NCBI RefSeq assembly: GCF_026339875.1 | Contig: NZ_JAPEPZ010000005.1 | Span: forward strand, 1-64,000 | Direction of reading: 5' to 3' | Origin: Streptomyces sp. NBC_01571 | GTDB lineage: Bacteria; Actinomycetota; Actinomycetes; Streptomycetales; Streptomycetaceae | Length of the DNA: 64,000 bases | Shown: positions 17,212 to 25,912 of the stretch, piece after piece | How positions within the stretch are numbered: the stretch's first letter is position 1 | How the letters are laid out: each line of letters begins with the position of its first letter | Notes under the pieces: model-generated | What the model was told of the DNA's origin: nothing | Databases searched by the model: none | What the model saw: only the letters and a program-made list of their open reading frames with translations | Translations under genes and position numbers: made by a program

Positions 17212-18011
17212 CCACCAGTACCCTGACGGCCCGTCTGATCGCCTGCTTCGACGTCGTCGAGGGCCGGGTGACGAAGGCCCGCCGCTTCGAGGACAACATC
17301 GACGTCGGCGACGCGGCCGCGATCGCCGCCGCGATGTACGCGGACGGCATCGACGAGATCATTTTCTACGACATCCTCGCCAGTGCTCAGCGCCGCCAGG
17401 CTGACCTGGTGACGATCCGTGCCGTGGCGGAGCAGGTGTTCGTGCCGCTGACGGTGGGCGGTGGGATCCGTTCCCTTGAGGACATGCACGCTGTGCTGGC
17501 AGCTGGGGCGGAGAAGATCAGCCTCGACTCGATGGCGGTCCGTGATCCGCAGATCATCACCCAGGGTTCGGTCGAGTTCGGCCGCCAGTGCATCGTGCAG
17601 TCGATGCAGGTCAAGCGTGTCCCCGCTACGGAGCTGATTCCCAGCGGGTACGAGGTGTTCATCGACGGCGCCCGCGTGGCGACCGGGATGGACGCGATCG
17701 CGTGGGCGCGCCGCGGCGAGGAACTGGGCGCGGGCGAGATCTGCGTGAACAGCATCGACCAGGACGGCACCCACCAGGGATACGACCTGGTGATCACCCG
17801 CGCGATCGCGGATGCCGTCAACCTGCCGGTGATCGCTTCCGGCGGTGCCGGGTCGGCGGAACATGCGGCGGCGGCATTCACGGAGGCGGGCGCCTCCGCG
17901 GCGATCGTCAGCTCGCTGCTGTACTCGCCACGGATGGAGCGCACGCTGCCGGTCGCGGAGATCAAGGCGGAACTCGCCAAGCGTTTCGGGCTGCCGGTCC
18001 GTCAGCTGTAG
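17199..18011 (+). CDS. hisF: HisF-like cyclase, divergent (one catalytic Asp replaced)
   Basis: Protein of 270 residues with the HisF TIM-barrel layout: ARLIACFDVVEGRVTKARRF (Asp18, equivalent to the first catalytic Asp), VPLTVGGGIRSLEDMHAVL, and NSIDQDGTHQGYDL. At the position of the second catalytic Asp (AIDAKRV in T. maritima HisF, Asp130) this protein has QSMQVKRV, so Gln137 replaces it. It is also about 18 residues longer than typical HisF. The GTG start has AGGAGG four bases upstream. Ammonia from the overlapping HisH would be channelled into the barrel; with the altered site the substrate or chemistry may differ from imidazole-glycerol-phosphate synthesis. A related family amidates sugars (WbpG/WbuZ-type pairs). 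Confidence 0.8.
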   Translation: MPALTTSTLTARLIACFDVVEGRVTKARRFEDNIDVGDAAAIAAAMYADGIDEIIFYDILASAQRRQADLVTIRAVAEQVFVPLTVGGGIRSLEDMHAVLAAGAEKISLDSMAVRDPQIITQGSVEFGRQCIVQSMQVKRVPATELIPSGYEVFIDGARVATGMDAIAWARRGEELGAGEICVNSIDQDGTHQGYDLVITRAIADAVNLPVIASGGAGSAEHAAAAFTEAGASAAIVSSLLYSPRMERTLPVAEIKAELAKRFGLPVRQL

Positions 18012-18033
18012 CGGCGTCCCGGACCGACGCATG

Positions 18034-18062
18034 GGGGCCGGCCGCATGATGCGGCCGGCCCC
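18034..18062. terminator. Bidirectional terminator between converging operons
   Basis: GGGGCCGGCCGCA (18034-18046) is a perfect complement of 18050-18062, with a three-base loop. It lies 22 bases after the hisF-like stop and 38 bases after the stop of the converging HisA-like gene, so it can end both transcripts. Confidence 0.8.
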
Positions 18063-18099
18063 AGTCGTACACACGAGGCGCGTAACGAGCGCTCGGCGG

Positions 18100-18858
18100 T
18101 CAGGGATGCGGCGTCACGGGCGGTGTCCGGTGGTGATGGCCGGTGGTGTCGGGCAGGCCGCGCGGAGCGGTGAGGTAGGCGCGGCCGACGACGGCTCCCC
18201 AGCCGAGATGCCACAGCCGCTGCAGGTCCGGCCAGCAGGCCAGGCCGCCCGCGTACCACAGGTCGGCGTGCGGGTGGCGTGCCGCGAGACGGTCGAGGGC
18301 GGCCCAGGGGGGTGGTGTGCGGCGGGTGGCGGCGCCGGCGTCGGTGACCAAGATGGGGTGTTCACTGCTGGTGGCGGTGATGAGTGCGTCCAGTGTGTCG
18401 TCCAGGGGCAGGCCGGTGGGACGGGTGAAGCCGTCGGTGACGACGCGGCCGTCCAGGGCGTCGACGGACAGCATCAGCCGGCCGGCGGGGGCGAGGGCGG
18501 CGAAGTCGGGCCAGTTGGCGGGCTGGAGAAGACCAGCGGGGAACAGGCCGGTGGAGCCGATCAGGGCGCCGGCCGCACCGGCTTCCAGGAGGCGGGGGAT
18601 CGCCGGGTCGCCGGGCGTGAGCCGCCCGCCGACCCACAGGCGTCCGGGGTGGCGCCGGACGGCGGTCTCCAGCAGCGCGGTACTGGTGCTGGTGCCGGTG
18701 GAGCGGTCGAGGTCGATGACAGCGGCGGGCACACCGTCGCCGAGCACGTCGGCGATCAGGCTGCCTGGCGGCAGGCCGGGGTGGGAGGCGACCGTACCGT
18801 GCTGGACGTCGATGTTGACCCGCCACCGGCGGGCGGGTGCGGGGGAAGGGGCGGGCAT
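18100..18858 (-). CDS. HisA-like TIM-barrel protein
   Basis: Protein of 252 residues related to HisA, the isomerase of phosphoribosylformimino-AICAR ribotide. HisA landmarks are visible: RVNIDVQHGTVASH (first Asp), AAVIDLDRSTG, LSVDALDGRVVTDGF (second Asp) and a phosphate-loop region LWYAGGLACWPDL. Identity is low and several glycine-rich loops are changed (VGGRL instead of VGGGIR). It is the last gene of a seven-gene minus-strand operon; a GGGAG site precedes the ATG and the gap to the previous gene is 16 bases. HisA and HisF act in sequence in histidine synthesis, so finding both here beside PRPP-binding proteins suggests a phosphoribosyl-derived product. Confidence 0.65.
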   Translation of the reverse strand: MPAPSPAPARRWRVNIDVQHGTVASHPGLPPGSLIADVLGDGVPAAVIDLDRSTGTSTSTALLETAVRRHPGRLWVGGRLTPGDPAIPRLLEAGAAGALIGSTGLFPAGLLQPANWPDFAALAPAGRLMLSVDALDGRVVTDGFTRPTGLPLDDTLDALITATSSEHPILVTDAGAATRRTPPPWAALDRLAARHPHADLWYAGGLACWPDLQRLWHLGWGAVVGRAYLTAPRGLPDTTGHHHRTPPVTPHP

Positions 18859-18874
18859 CGGGGTGCTCCCGGGT

Positions 18875-20152
18875 TCAGGCGGCGACGTTGAGTGCGGCCG
18901 GGCGGGGGACAGGCGGTTCGGCCCAGGTGGTGGCGTGGCCGAGTTCGGCGCGCATCGCGGCGAGTTGGCCGCTGCTCCAGGTGCCGGTGCTCAGGGCGAG
19001 GTCGAAGGAGTCACGCATCTGCTGGTGCAGCGTGCCGTGGGCCTGGTGGGCGGGGTCGCGGGCGTATTCGTGTGCGTCGCCGCGCAGGAGGTGGCCGATG
19101 AGGCGTTTTTGAATGCTGTGGTGCAGGTTGGGGCGCAGGCTCGGCAGGTCGGCGGCGTCGGCGATGTCGTGGAGTCCGCTGCGGTGGTAGAGGCTCCACG
19201 CGGACTCGACGCTGCGGGTGACAGCCTCGCCGCCGAGCTGCTCGACGAGGGTGCGTGCGGCGCGCAGGGTGCTGCCGTAGCCGCAGTTGTCGTCGACGAC
19301 CAGCACGGTCCTGTCGGTGACGGCGGCCGCCAGGGCCTCGCATTGGGGTGCGGGGGCGGTGGCGCGGTGGCGGATGGTGCCGTCGGCGCCGAGGTAGGGG
19401 ACGGCTGACTGGTCGTGGAAGCCCAGCCGCACCAGGTGCACTCGGACGGGGCGGTCCACGAGCAGCGGCAGCAGGGCGCGGGCGGTCAGGGCCAGGGACA
19501 GTGATCCGTACAGCGGGGCGAGCAGGTCAGTGATGTCGGGGCGGGGCAGCAGGACGTGGTCGGCGAGGAACCGCAGCTCGTTCATCATCTTGGTGTGGTT
19601 GTCGAGCTCCCGGAAGGACCGCCAGCCGCCCTCCAGCCTGGTGAGCAGTTCCAGGTCGGCGGGTGTGACGGCGTCGGGCTCAGGGTGCGGGTGCGCGGTG
19701 TGGAGTGCCGTGACGGCGGCGGTGGCCGTGTCCAGGAGGCGGTCCAGGGCGGCCGGGCGGGGGTCTCCTGGGGCGGCCGGGTGGTCGGTGAGGTGGTGCC
19801 AGAGGGCGTAGGCGCCGGCCGCGGTGAGGTTGTGGAGGTTGTCGAGCAGGGCGTGACGCAGGTGCGTGGTCTGTCCGGGGACGTGGTGGCCGAGGAGAGA
19901 GAGGGTGCCGGCCAGCGCCGCGGCGGCGGGCAGTGCGGTGCGGGGCTGGTAGTAGGCGGCGCTGCGGCCCAGCCGGGTTCCGTGCGCGTCGCAGGGCGGG
20001 AAGAACCGGTCCAGCAGCGCCGGGTGGGCGCCCGCACGGGCCGCGGCGTGCAGTTCAGTGGCGGGGATGCGGACTGTGCCCAGCAGATCACCGGAGACGG
20101 GAGCCCGGTCCGGGCGGGTGGCCGGGCGGCCCGGCAGGACGGTGGTGGTCAT
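18875..20152 (-). CDS. Phosphoribosyltransferase-fold protein
   Basis: Protein of 425 residues. The second half carries a type I phosphoribosyltransferase signature at residues 283-299 (VLVVDDNCGYGSTLRAA), the acidic pair and glycine loop that bind PRPP. The N-terminal 200 residues are helical, His/Ala/Leu-rich and not a domain I know. The stop-start overlap with the HAD gene upstream is ATGA. I do not recognise the family. PRPP binding is suggested by the motif; substrate unknown. Confidence 0.65.
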   Translation of the reverse strand: MTTTVLPGRPATRPDRAPVSGDLLGTVRIPATELHAAARAGAHPALLDRFFPPCDAHGTRLGRSAAYYQPRTALPAAAALAGTLSLLGHHVPGQTTHLRHALLDNLHNLTAAGAYALWHHLTDHPAAPGDPRPAALDRLLDTATAAVTALHTAHPHPEPDAVTPADLELLTRLEGGWRSFRELDNHTKMMNELRFLADHVLLPRPDITDLLAPLYGSLSLALTARALLPLLVDRPVRVHLVRLGFHDQSAVPYLGADGTIRHRATAPAPQCEALAAAVTDRTVLVVDDNCGYGSTLRAARTLVEQLGGEAVTRSVESAWSLYHRSGLHDIADAADLPSLRPNLHHSIQKRLIGHLLRGDAHEYARDPAHQAHGTLHQQMRDSFDLALSTGTWSSGQLAAMRAELGHATTWAEPPVPRPAALNVAA

Positions 20153-20952
20153 GTCGGTTCCGTTTCACGGGCCGGACGCCGGACGGCATGCGCGGCCAGG
20201 GCGTTCAGGCAGGAGGGGAGGTCGGGGAAGCGAGCGGCGGGAGGCCGGCCGGGCGGCGCGGGGACGGTGTCGGGACAGATCCAGACCGGGTGCATCCCGG
20301 CACCATGGGCGCCTACGACGTCGTTGGCCCAGCTGTCCCCGACGTACAGGCACTGCTCGGGGGCGACGGACAGGTCGGAGCACGCGTGGAGGAACGGGGC
20401 CGGGTCGGGTTTGCGGGCTCCGGTGTCCAGGGCGCACACCACCGTCTCGAAGGCGCCGTCGAGTCCGGCGTGTCCGAGCTTGGCGTGCTGGGTGGAGCGG
20501 TCGCCGTTGGTGACCACACCGAGCCGGTAGCGCAGTGCGAGCCGCTCCAGCAGTGCCGCGGTCTGCCGGTCGGGGGTGATCGCGAGAAGTTGCTGCCGGG
20601 CGAAGTCGGCGACGAGAGCGCCGAGTTCCCTCTCGTCCGGCTGGATACCGCACTCGTGCAGCGCGGTACGCCAGACGTGGGCGCGGATGACCGGCGTCGG
20701 GCCGAGGTGGGCGAGTGCCTGTTCGTAGTCGCGCCACAGCGTGTCGGACACCCGCGTGTAGGCGGCGGCGATGGCCGGCCCGCTCACGCCGGAGTGCGTG
20801 TGGGCGAGGGGCTGGGTGACGGTGTCCAGGGCGGTGGTCCAGCACGGCAGGTAGGGCACGAGGGTGTCGTCGAGGTCGAAGAGCACCGTGGTGATGCCTG
20901 TCGGCAGCCCGTAGGGGCTGCCCGGGGTACCGACGGCGGGTGCGGGGTTCAC
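20149..20952 (-). CDS. HAD-family hydrolase
   Basis: About 267 residues with HAD motif I at VLFDLDDTLVPY, motif II near GVVTNGDRS, the motif III Lys in DTGARKPDPAPF and motif IV in YVGDSWANDVVGA: all catalytic parts of a subfamily IA phosphatase. The GTG at 20952 overlaps the stop of the preceding fusion gene. In this operon it probably removes phosphate from a pathway intermediate, which is inference. The frame is open further upstream but only as antisense of the fusion gene. Confidence 0.85.
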   Translation of the reverse strand: MNPAPAVGTPGSPYGLPTGITTVLFDLDDTLVPYLPCWTTALDTVTQPLAHTHSGVSGPAIAAAYTRVSDTLWRDYEQALAHLGPTPVIRAHVWRTALHECGIQPDERELGALVADFARQQLLAITPDRQTAALLERLALRYRLGVVTNGDRSTQHAKLGHAGLDGAFETVVCALDTGARKPDPAPFLHACSDLSVAPEQCLYVGDSWANDVVGAHGAGMHPVWICPDTVPAPPGRPPAARFPDLPSCLNALAAHAVRRPARETEPT

Positions 20953-23909
20953 CGGGCAATTCCGTGGCCGGTCATCCGGGCACCGAGGGCGACTGCTGCC
21001 AGCCCGAACGGGCCGCCCGGCCCTGCGGGGGTGCCTGGTGGGGTGAGGCGGAAGAAGAGGTCGGGCAGGAGCAGGCCCAGGATGCGGCTGCGGTCCACGG
21101 GCAGGCCCTCGAAGTGGTCGAGCAGCCAGGGTGTGGTCAGGAGCAGTTCTCCGAGCGGACCCAGGGGGCGGCAGGTGATGTCCACGATGTTGCCGCGGAC
21201 GGCGACGGCAGGATCGGTGAGCAGGCCCGTGTGCTTGAGGCAGGACCCGACAAGTTTGGCCAGTGACTGGTCGAGGTCGTGCAGTCCGGCGAACTCGGCG
21301 TCGATCACCCACCATTGGTGCGGGTCAGCCCGGTCGACGAGGACGTTGCCGAGGTGGAGGTCCCCGGTGCCGTAGGCGAGGTGGCCGCCCGGAGGCAGCG
21401 AACGACGGGCCAGGTGCACCAGCCCCGCGCAGGTGAGCTGCGTGGGTTCGCCGTTGAGGTGAAGGGCGTGGTTCCACCAGGGCCTCATCCGGCGGGCCAG
21501 GTCCTCCACCCAGCCGGACAGCACCACGGGGGTCTGCAGTGAGTGATCGGCGTCCTGCTCCCGGTAGGGGCGGGCGGTGGCGGTGATCAGGCGGACCAGC
21601 CGCACGGACAGGTCACCGAGCACGCGGGTGAAGGCGCCCGGGTCGGTGACGGCCAGGTTGCGCAGGGCGCCAGCGTCGAGGTGCTCGACGATCAGGGTGG
21701 CGTTGTCGCCCTGGTAGTGCAGCGCGGTCTCCGGGACGGGCAGGTGCCGCGCCAGGACCTGCAGGCCGGTGTGTTCCCGTTCGGCGAAGGCCGTGGAGCG
21801 CCCGGGTTTGACGATGACGGGGCCAGCCGGGGTGCGGGCGGCGAAGACCGGGCCGCTGCTGGGCCGCAGCTGTGTGATGGCGCCGTCCGGCGAGGTGTAG
21901 GAGCAGGCCGGGCCGTGACTGTCGGAAGTGATCTGCCAGGACTCGGCAGGCACTTCGGCCCGCACCCGGGCGACAGCCGTGTCGACGGCCACGGTCAGCT
22001 CCAGGGGCGACGGCCGCTGGGCGAGCAGATCGGGATCGAGGAGTCCGGCGTCGAGCAGCGACCAGTGCCCCGTCTCGTCCTCGCCCGCGTACAACAGCCG
22101 GACCTGCCCGGACCGGTCGGGGACCAGCGCGGGATAGAACGCGTAACGGGCGTCCGGCGCACCGGGTCCTGCGCGGTGCAGGATCGTGCCCAGCGGCCGC
22201 CAGCTCTTCCCATCCACGCTGTGTGCGGCGGCCAGGCATCGGGCGGTGCCGGCGCCGTAGACCATCAGCAGCCCGCCGTCGGCAGTCGGCGCCAGGGCGG
22301 GGCAGTCCGCCGCGTAGGCGTCCGGTGCGCCCGGTATGCCGGTGTCCAGGACGATGCCGTGGCGCTGCCAGGAGGTGCCGTCGGTGGAGGTGGCCAGGTG
22401 GATGCGCCGGTGGTGGCCGTCCCGCCCGGCGTACCACATCCACCAGGCGCCGCCGCGTCGCAGGACGGCGGGCATCAGGACGTGTTCGCTCTCGCTCGCG
22501 TGTCCGCTGCTGGGCTCCAGCACGGTCTTCGGGGTGGTCCAGGTGGAGCCGCCGTCGTGGCTGAGGGTGCGGTAGATCCGCCACGGGCCGCCGTCAGCAC
22601 GGGCGCTGAGGAAGGCGATAAGGGTGTTGCCGTCGCTGACCAGACTTGGGCCCATGACGTCGTCACAGCCGTCCGGGACGGGCAGCGGGCGGGCATCGGC
22701 CAGCAGGACGGGGCCGGTGTGCGGCAGCTGGCACAGCATCACCCGGTTGCGGCCGCCGGTGTACCAGGGTTCGGGGGCCCGGCCGGGCAGCTGCCGCGGC
22801 TCGTAGGTGCGCGCGGAGCTCGGGCCGGTGGTGAGGGCGAGCAGGCGGCGGCCGCGGTGCTGGACCGCAGCTGGTGCGAAGCACACCGAGTCAGTCGCGT
22901 CGGCCAGCACGGTGCGGTGCCGTCCGACGCTGTCCGGGCGTCCGCTGCTCCGGCGTCCGGGTGCGGGCGGGCGGGGAAGGCCGGTGCGGGTGGCGGTCAG
23001 GAGGAAGTGGTCTCCGGCCTCTACGAGTTCGGGCAGGCCGGTGGTGGCCAGGACAGCGTCGCTCAGCTGCGTGAATGCGGCCCGGTCGGCGGCTGCCTGG
23101 TCGACGTAGGGGCGCATCCAGGCCGCGACGCCCTCCAGGGAGTAGCGGTCGCTGATTTCCAGCCCGGCGCCGCGCAGCAGGTCTTCGGCCTCGCGAAGGC
23201 TGTGGGTGCGGGTGGGCGGCATGTAGTCGGTGTCCGGGACGCCTGCTGGTGGCTGGTAGCGGCCGTGGCCGAGGTAGCCGGAGGCGGCCAGGGCAGTCAT
23301 GTCGGTGAAGCGGCCGCGCTTGAGGAGGTCACGCAGGACGGAGGTCCGCGTGAGGAAGATCGCGTACAGGCGGCCGCCGGGCGCCAGAGCGGCCGCTGCG
23401 CGGCGCACCGTCTCGGCGGCATCGGCGTCGTCAAGTAGGTGGTAGAGCGGTCCGAACAGCAGCACCGCGTCGAAGTGACCTGGCGGGGCGAGGAGTTGGG
23501 CTGGGCTGTGCCATGTGCCGAGCAGCTGCCCCTCCAGTCCGGCTTCCCTGAACCGGTCGCGGGCAACGGCCAGGCTCGCGGCGGACAGGTCGGACAGGGC
23601 GACAGTGTGGCCGCGGCGGGCCAGGGCCAGGGCATGGACGCCGGGGCCGGAGCCGATGTCGAGGATGCGGCCGGCCGGCGGGAGAGCGGCGAGGACCTGG
23701 CGGTGGATGACCTCAGCCTCCAGCCGGTGGTAGGGGCTCGAGCGGGTGCGCTGCCACTCCCGGGCCGGGTCCGCGTCGTAGAAGGCGGCCACACGCGCCA
23801 GATCAGAGCCGGTGCCAGTGGAAGCCGCGGTGGTGGAGCCGTCCTCGGCGGGCGAGTTCGGCGAGGTGGGGTTCGAGAAGGTCGGGGCCGAGGTCATGGC
23901 CGAGTTCAC
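20949..23909 (-). CDS. Three-domain fusion: SAM methyltransferase, beta-propeller, APH-like kinase
   Basis: Protein of 986 residues with no frameshift. Residues about 35-310 are a class I methyltransferase (RILDIGSGPGVHALALARRG, then ALSDLSAASLAVA). Residues about 335-640 contain repeated blades with Asp/Trp motifs (LSHDGGSTWTTPKTVLEPSS, then LATSTDGTSWQRHG), like the five-bladed propellers of GH43/GH32/sialidase-type proteins. Residues about 660-980 resemble aminoglycoside phosphotransferase/choline-kinase folds: a Lys in VIVKPGRSTAFAEREH, catalytic loop GTGDLHLGNVLVDR and WWVIDAEFAGL. The start is uncertain: GTG at 23909 has AAAGG upstream but overlaps the previous gene by about 107 bases; GTG at 23792 would avoid overlap. 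Substrates are unknown; methyl transfer, sugar binding and phosphorylation on one chain fit tailoring of a small molecule. Confidence 0.75.
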   Translation of the reverse strand: MNSAMTSAPTFSNPTSPNSPAEDGSTTAASTGTGSDLARVAAFYDADPAREWQRTRSSPYHRLEAEVIHRQVLAALPPAGRILDIGSGPGVHALALARRGHTVALSDLSAASLAVARDRFREAGLEGQLLGTWHSPAQLLAPPGHFDAVLLFGPLYHLLDDADAAETVRRAAAALAPGGRLYAIFLTRTSVLRDLLKRGRFTDMTALAASGYLGHGRYQPPAGVPDTDYMPPTRTHSLREAEDLLRGAGLEISDRYSLEGVAAWMRPYVDQAAADRAAFTQLSDAVLATTGLPELVEAGDHFLLTATRTGLPRPPAPGRRSSGRPDSVGRHRTVLADATDSVCFAPAAVQHRGRRLLALTTGPSSARTYEPRQLPGRAPEPWYTGGRNRVMLCQLPHTGPVLLADARPLPVPDGCDDVMGPSLVSDGNTLIAFLSARADGGPWRIYRTLSHDGGSTWTTPKTVLEPSSGHASESEHVLMPAVLRRGGAWWMWYAGRDGHHRRIHLATSTDGTSWQRHGIVLDTGIPGAPDAYAADCPALAPTADGGLLMVYGAGTARCLAAAHSVDGKSWRPLGTILHRAGPGAPDARYAFYPALVPDRSGQVRLLYAGEDETGHWSLLDAGLLDPDLLAQRPSPLELTVAVDTAVARVRAEVPAESWQITSDSHGPACSYTSPDGAITQLRPSSGPVFAARTPAGPVIVKPGRSTAFAEREHTGLQVLARHLPVPETALHYQGDNATLIVEHLDAGALRNLAVTDPGAFTRVLGDLSVRLVRLITATARPYREQDADHSLQTPVVLSGWVEDLARRMRPWWNHALHLNGEPTQLTCAGLVHLARRSLPPGGHLAYGTGDLHLGNVLVDRADPHQWWVIDAEFAGLHDLDQSLAKLVGSCLKHTGLLTDPAVAVRGNIVDITCRPLGPLGELLLTTPWLLDHFEGLPVDRSRILGLLLPDLFFRLTPPGTPAGPGGPFGLAAVALGARMTGHGIAR

Positions 23910-24519
23910 GCAGCCTTTCGTCGATCTGTTTCGTGGTCAGGGGGCCGGCGGCCAGCAGGCAGGCGGCGGTCTGGTCGAAGTCGCGAAGGACCCGCCACGG
24001 CAGGACCAGCGCGGGAAGGTCGCTCATCGTCCGTGCGGCGAACTGCGGTGCCGGATCGGCACGGTCGGACGTGGCCAGGCACGCCAGCTGCGGGCTGTAC
24101 GGGGCGAGCTGGCTGAGGTAGTAGCGGGCGGTGCGGCCGGAGTCGACGACTTCGTCGACCACGACGACCGGCTGCCCGGCCGGTGGGGTGGCCGGCGTCA
24201 GCAGGCCGTCCGTGGCGGCGAACAGGCTGATGCCATCGGTGCGGCCGCCGTGGTGGCGGGCCGCGGCGGCCAGCACCAGCGAGCCGGGCAGAAGGTCGGC
24301 CAGCGACTGCGCGGTGATCCAGCCGCCTTGCAGCACCCCGACCAGCGTGAGTGGCCCAGGATGCTGAGCGCGGATCTGTGCCGCCACGTCGGCGGCCATC
24401 ACCTGGTAGGCCCGCCAGGACACCATCCGGGCGCGGCGCCCGTCGGCGGCCGAGAAGACCAGGTCACAAACCGGCACCGGCACCGGTGCGCTGTCCGCGG
24501 GCAGCCGGGGGTCAGACAC
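23803..24519 (-). CDS. Phosphoribosyltransferase with C-terminal winged-helix-like tail
   Basis: Protein of 238 residues. The PRPP motif VVVVDEVVDSGRTARYY is at residues 118-134, preceded by GVLQGGWITAQSLADLL, where such enzymes place the PPi loop; xanthine/hypoxanthine-type phosphoribosyltransferases are the closest class I recall. Residues about 190-238 (TTKQIDERLRELGHDL) look like a small winged helix. The ATG overlaps the stop of the upstream gene by eight bases. It may salvage or build a nucleotide intermediate. Confidence 0.72.
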   Translation of the reverse strand: MSDPRLPADSAPVPVPVCDLVFSAADGRRARMVSWRAYQVMAADVAAQIRAQHPGPLTLVGVLQGGWITAQSLADLLPGSLVLAAAARHHGGRTDGISLFAATDGLLTPATPPAGQPVVVVDEVVDSGRTARYYLSQLAPYSPQLACLATSDRADPAPQFAARTMSDLPALVLPWRVLRDFDQTAACLLAAGPLTTKQIDERLRELGHDLGPDLLEPHLAELARRGRLHHRGFHWHRL

Positions 24520-25912
24520 GGCGGACCTCCGGCGCGTACCGGTCCCACAGCAGCGCCAGCAGCCGGTCCGAGCCGCCCGACACCCGTGCGAAGGCCGCGA
24601 CGGCGCTCTCTCCGGGCGGGCCCGGACGCTTGCGCCGAGCCCACAGGCTCGGCGCGGCAGGAAGGACCCCGCCCACCTGTCGCACCTGTTCTTCCAGCGT
24701 GGCCAGGTGGTCGGCGACGTCCCGGCCTAGCGCGGTGAGTTCCTCGGGATGGTTGAACGGGGTGCCGACGTCCAGGGTGAGCGGCACCAGGTACACCGCT
24801 GCCGGGGTGCCGGTCAGGCTGTCGCGCAGCCCGTCGTGCGTGCGGCCGGTGAACACGCTGTCGTCCACGTGCACGACCACCACGCCGTCGGCATCCAGTG
24901 GACCGGTCCGCCACGTGCCCGCAGCGACGCGGGCCATCTCCGCCTCGTGGACGGAGAATCGGCTCACGGCCAGCCGGACCCTGGCCCGATCGGCGGCCGG
25001 GAGCATTCCGGCGAGCAACGGGCCGACGGCCATCGCGCCGAACGCCTCGCTCACCAGCAGCACTGGCGCCTGGGGGTGGGAGTGGGTGATCGCGGGCCAG
25101 CGGGTGTAGGCGACGGCGGCGACCTGCCACAGCACGTCGCCCTCGCGCACCGCGCGCACCGCATCCGCCGCCGCGCCGCGACAGGCCAGCTCCCCGCCGA
25201 CGCCGTGGAGCACCTCGGCGGCGTGCGGGTCGGCCAGCAGCGCAACCGCCCGGTCTCCCCACGTGTGCGGAGCGCACGGACCGGCTGCCGGATGCCAGCG
25301 GTTGAAGGAGGCTTCGGCCAGCAGCACAGCGAGACCTTCGAGAAGGCCGTCCAGGACGGCCGCCGTCTCTTCCTGTCCGAGGGCTGCCGCGCTCCACCGG
25401 GCGGTGCACACGTCGTTGACGGCCGCTTCGAGGAACGCCAGCCAGGCCAGCCACGGATACCACCGGGCCGGTTCTTCTGCCGCGCCGTCGGCCAGCGGCC
25501 GGGCGAACGCCGCGTACCGCGGCCACCGCTCGGCCACCAGCGAGAAGCGACGGGCCGGGGACGGGGCGCGGCCGGGCAGGTACATCTGTGCGTCGGCGGC
25601 GTAGTAGCCGAAACCGCGCAGGTAGGCCCAGCCGTCGCGGACCGCCATGTCGGAAAAGAAGTCCGCTGCCGCACTGCCGAGTTGACCCGTGTGGGAGGCC
25701 GGGATCCGGAAGCCGCCGCCCTCCGCCAGATGCTCCAGCGGTGCAGGAGCACCCTGGAGAGGAAGGACGACACAGCCGCTGGCCGCGAACTGCTGCGTCC
25801 AGCGCTTCTCCAGTTGCCGCCGGTTGGCGTCGATCTCCCGGGACCAGGCGAAGATCCGCTGCCGCTCGGGAGTCGTCAGCCGCTCCGAGCGGCCTGCCGT
25901 CGGGGCGGCCAT
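24512..25912 (-). CDS. Unrecognised protein with a PRPP-binding-like motif
   Basis: Protein of 466 residues. Residues 344-358 read VVVVHVDDSVFTGRT, again the acidic pair plus glycine loop of type I phosphoribosyltransferases, preceded at about 284-304 by PVLLVSEAFGAMAVGPLLAG. The first 260 residues are helical and rich in Trp and Ala with no domain I can name. Start ATG at 25912 overlaps the aminotransferase stop (TGATG). It is the third protein of this kind in one operon. The motif is seen; enzymatic activity is inference. Confidence 0.6.
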   Translation of the reverse strand: MAAPTAGRSERLTTPERQRIFAWSREIDANRRQLEKRWTQQFAASGCVVLPLQGAPAPLEHLAEGGGFRIPASHTGQLGSAAADFFSDMAVRDGWAYLRGFGYYAADAQMYLPGRAPSPARRFSLVAERWPRYAAFARPLADGAAEEPARWYPWLAWLAFLEAAVNDVCTARWSAAALGQEETAAVLDGLLEGLAVLLAEASFNRWHPAAGPCAPHTWGDRAVALLADPHAAEVLHGVGGELACRGAAADAVRAVREGDVLWQVAAVAYTRWPAITHSHPQAPVLLVSEAFGAMAVGPLLAGMLPAADRARVRLAVSRFSVHEAEMARVAAGTWRTGPLDADGVVVVHVDDSVFTGRTHDGLRDSLTGTPAAVYLVPLTLDVGTPFNHPEELTALGRDVADHLATLEEQVRQVGGVLPAAPSLWARRKRPGPPGESAVAAFARVSGGSDRLLALLWDRYAPEVRRV

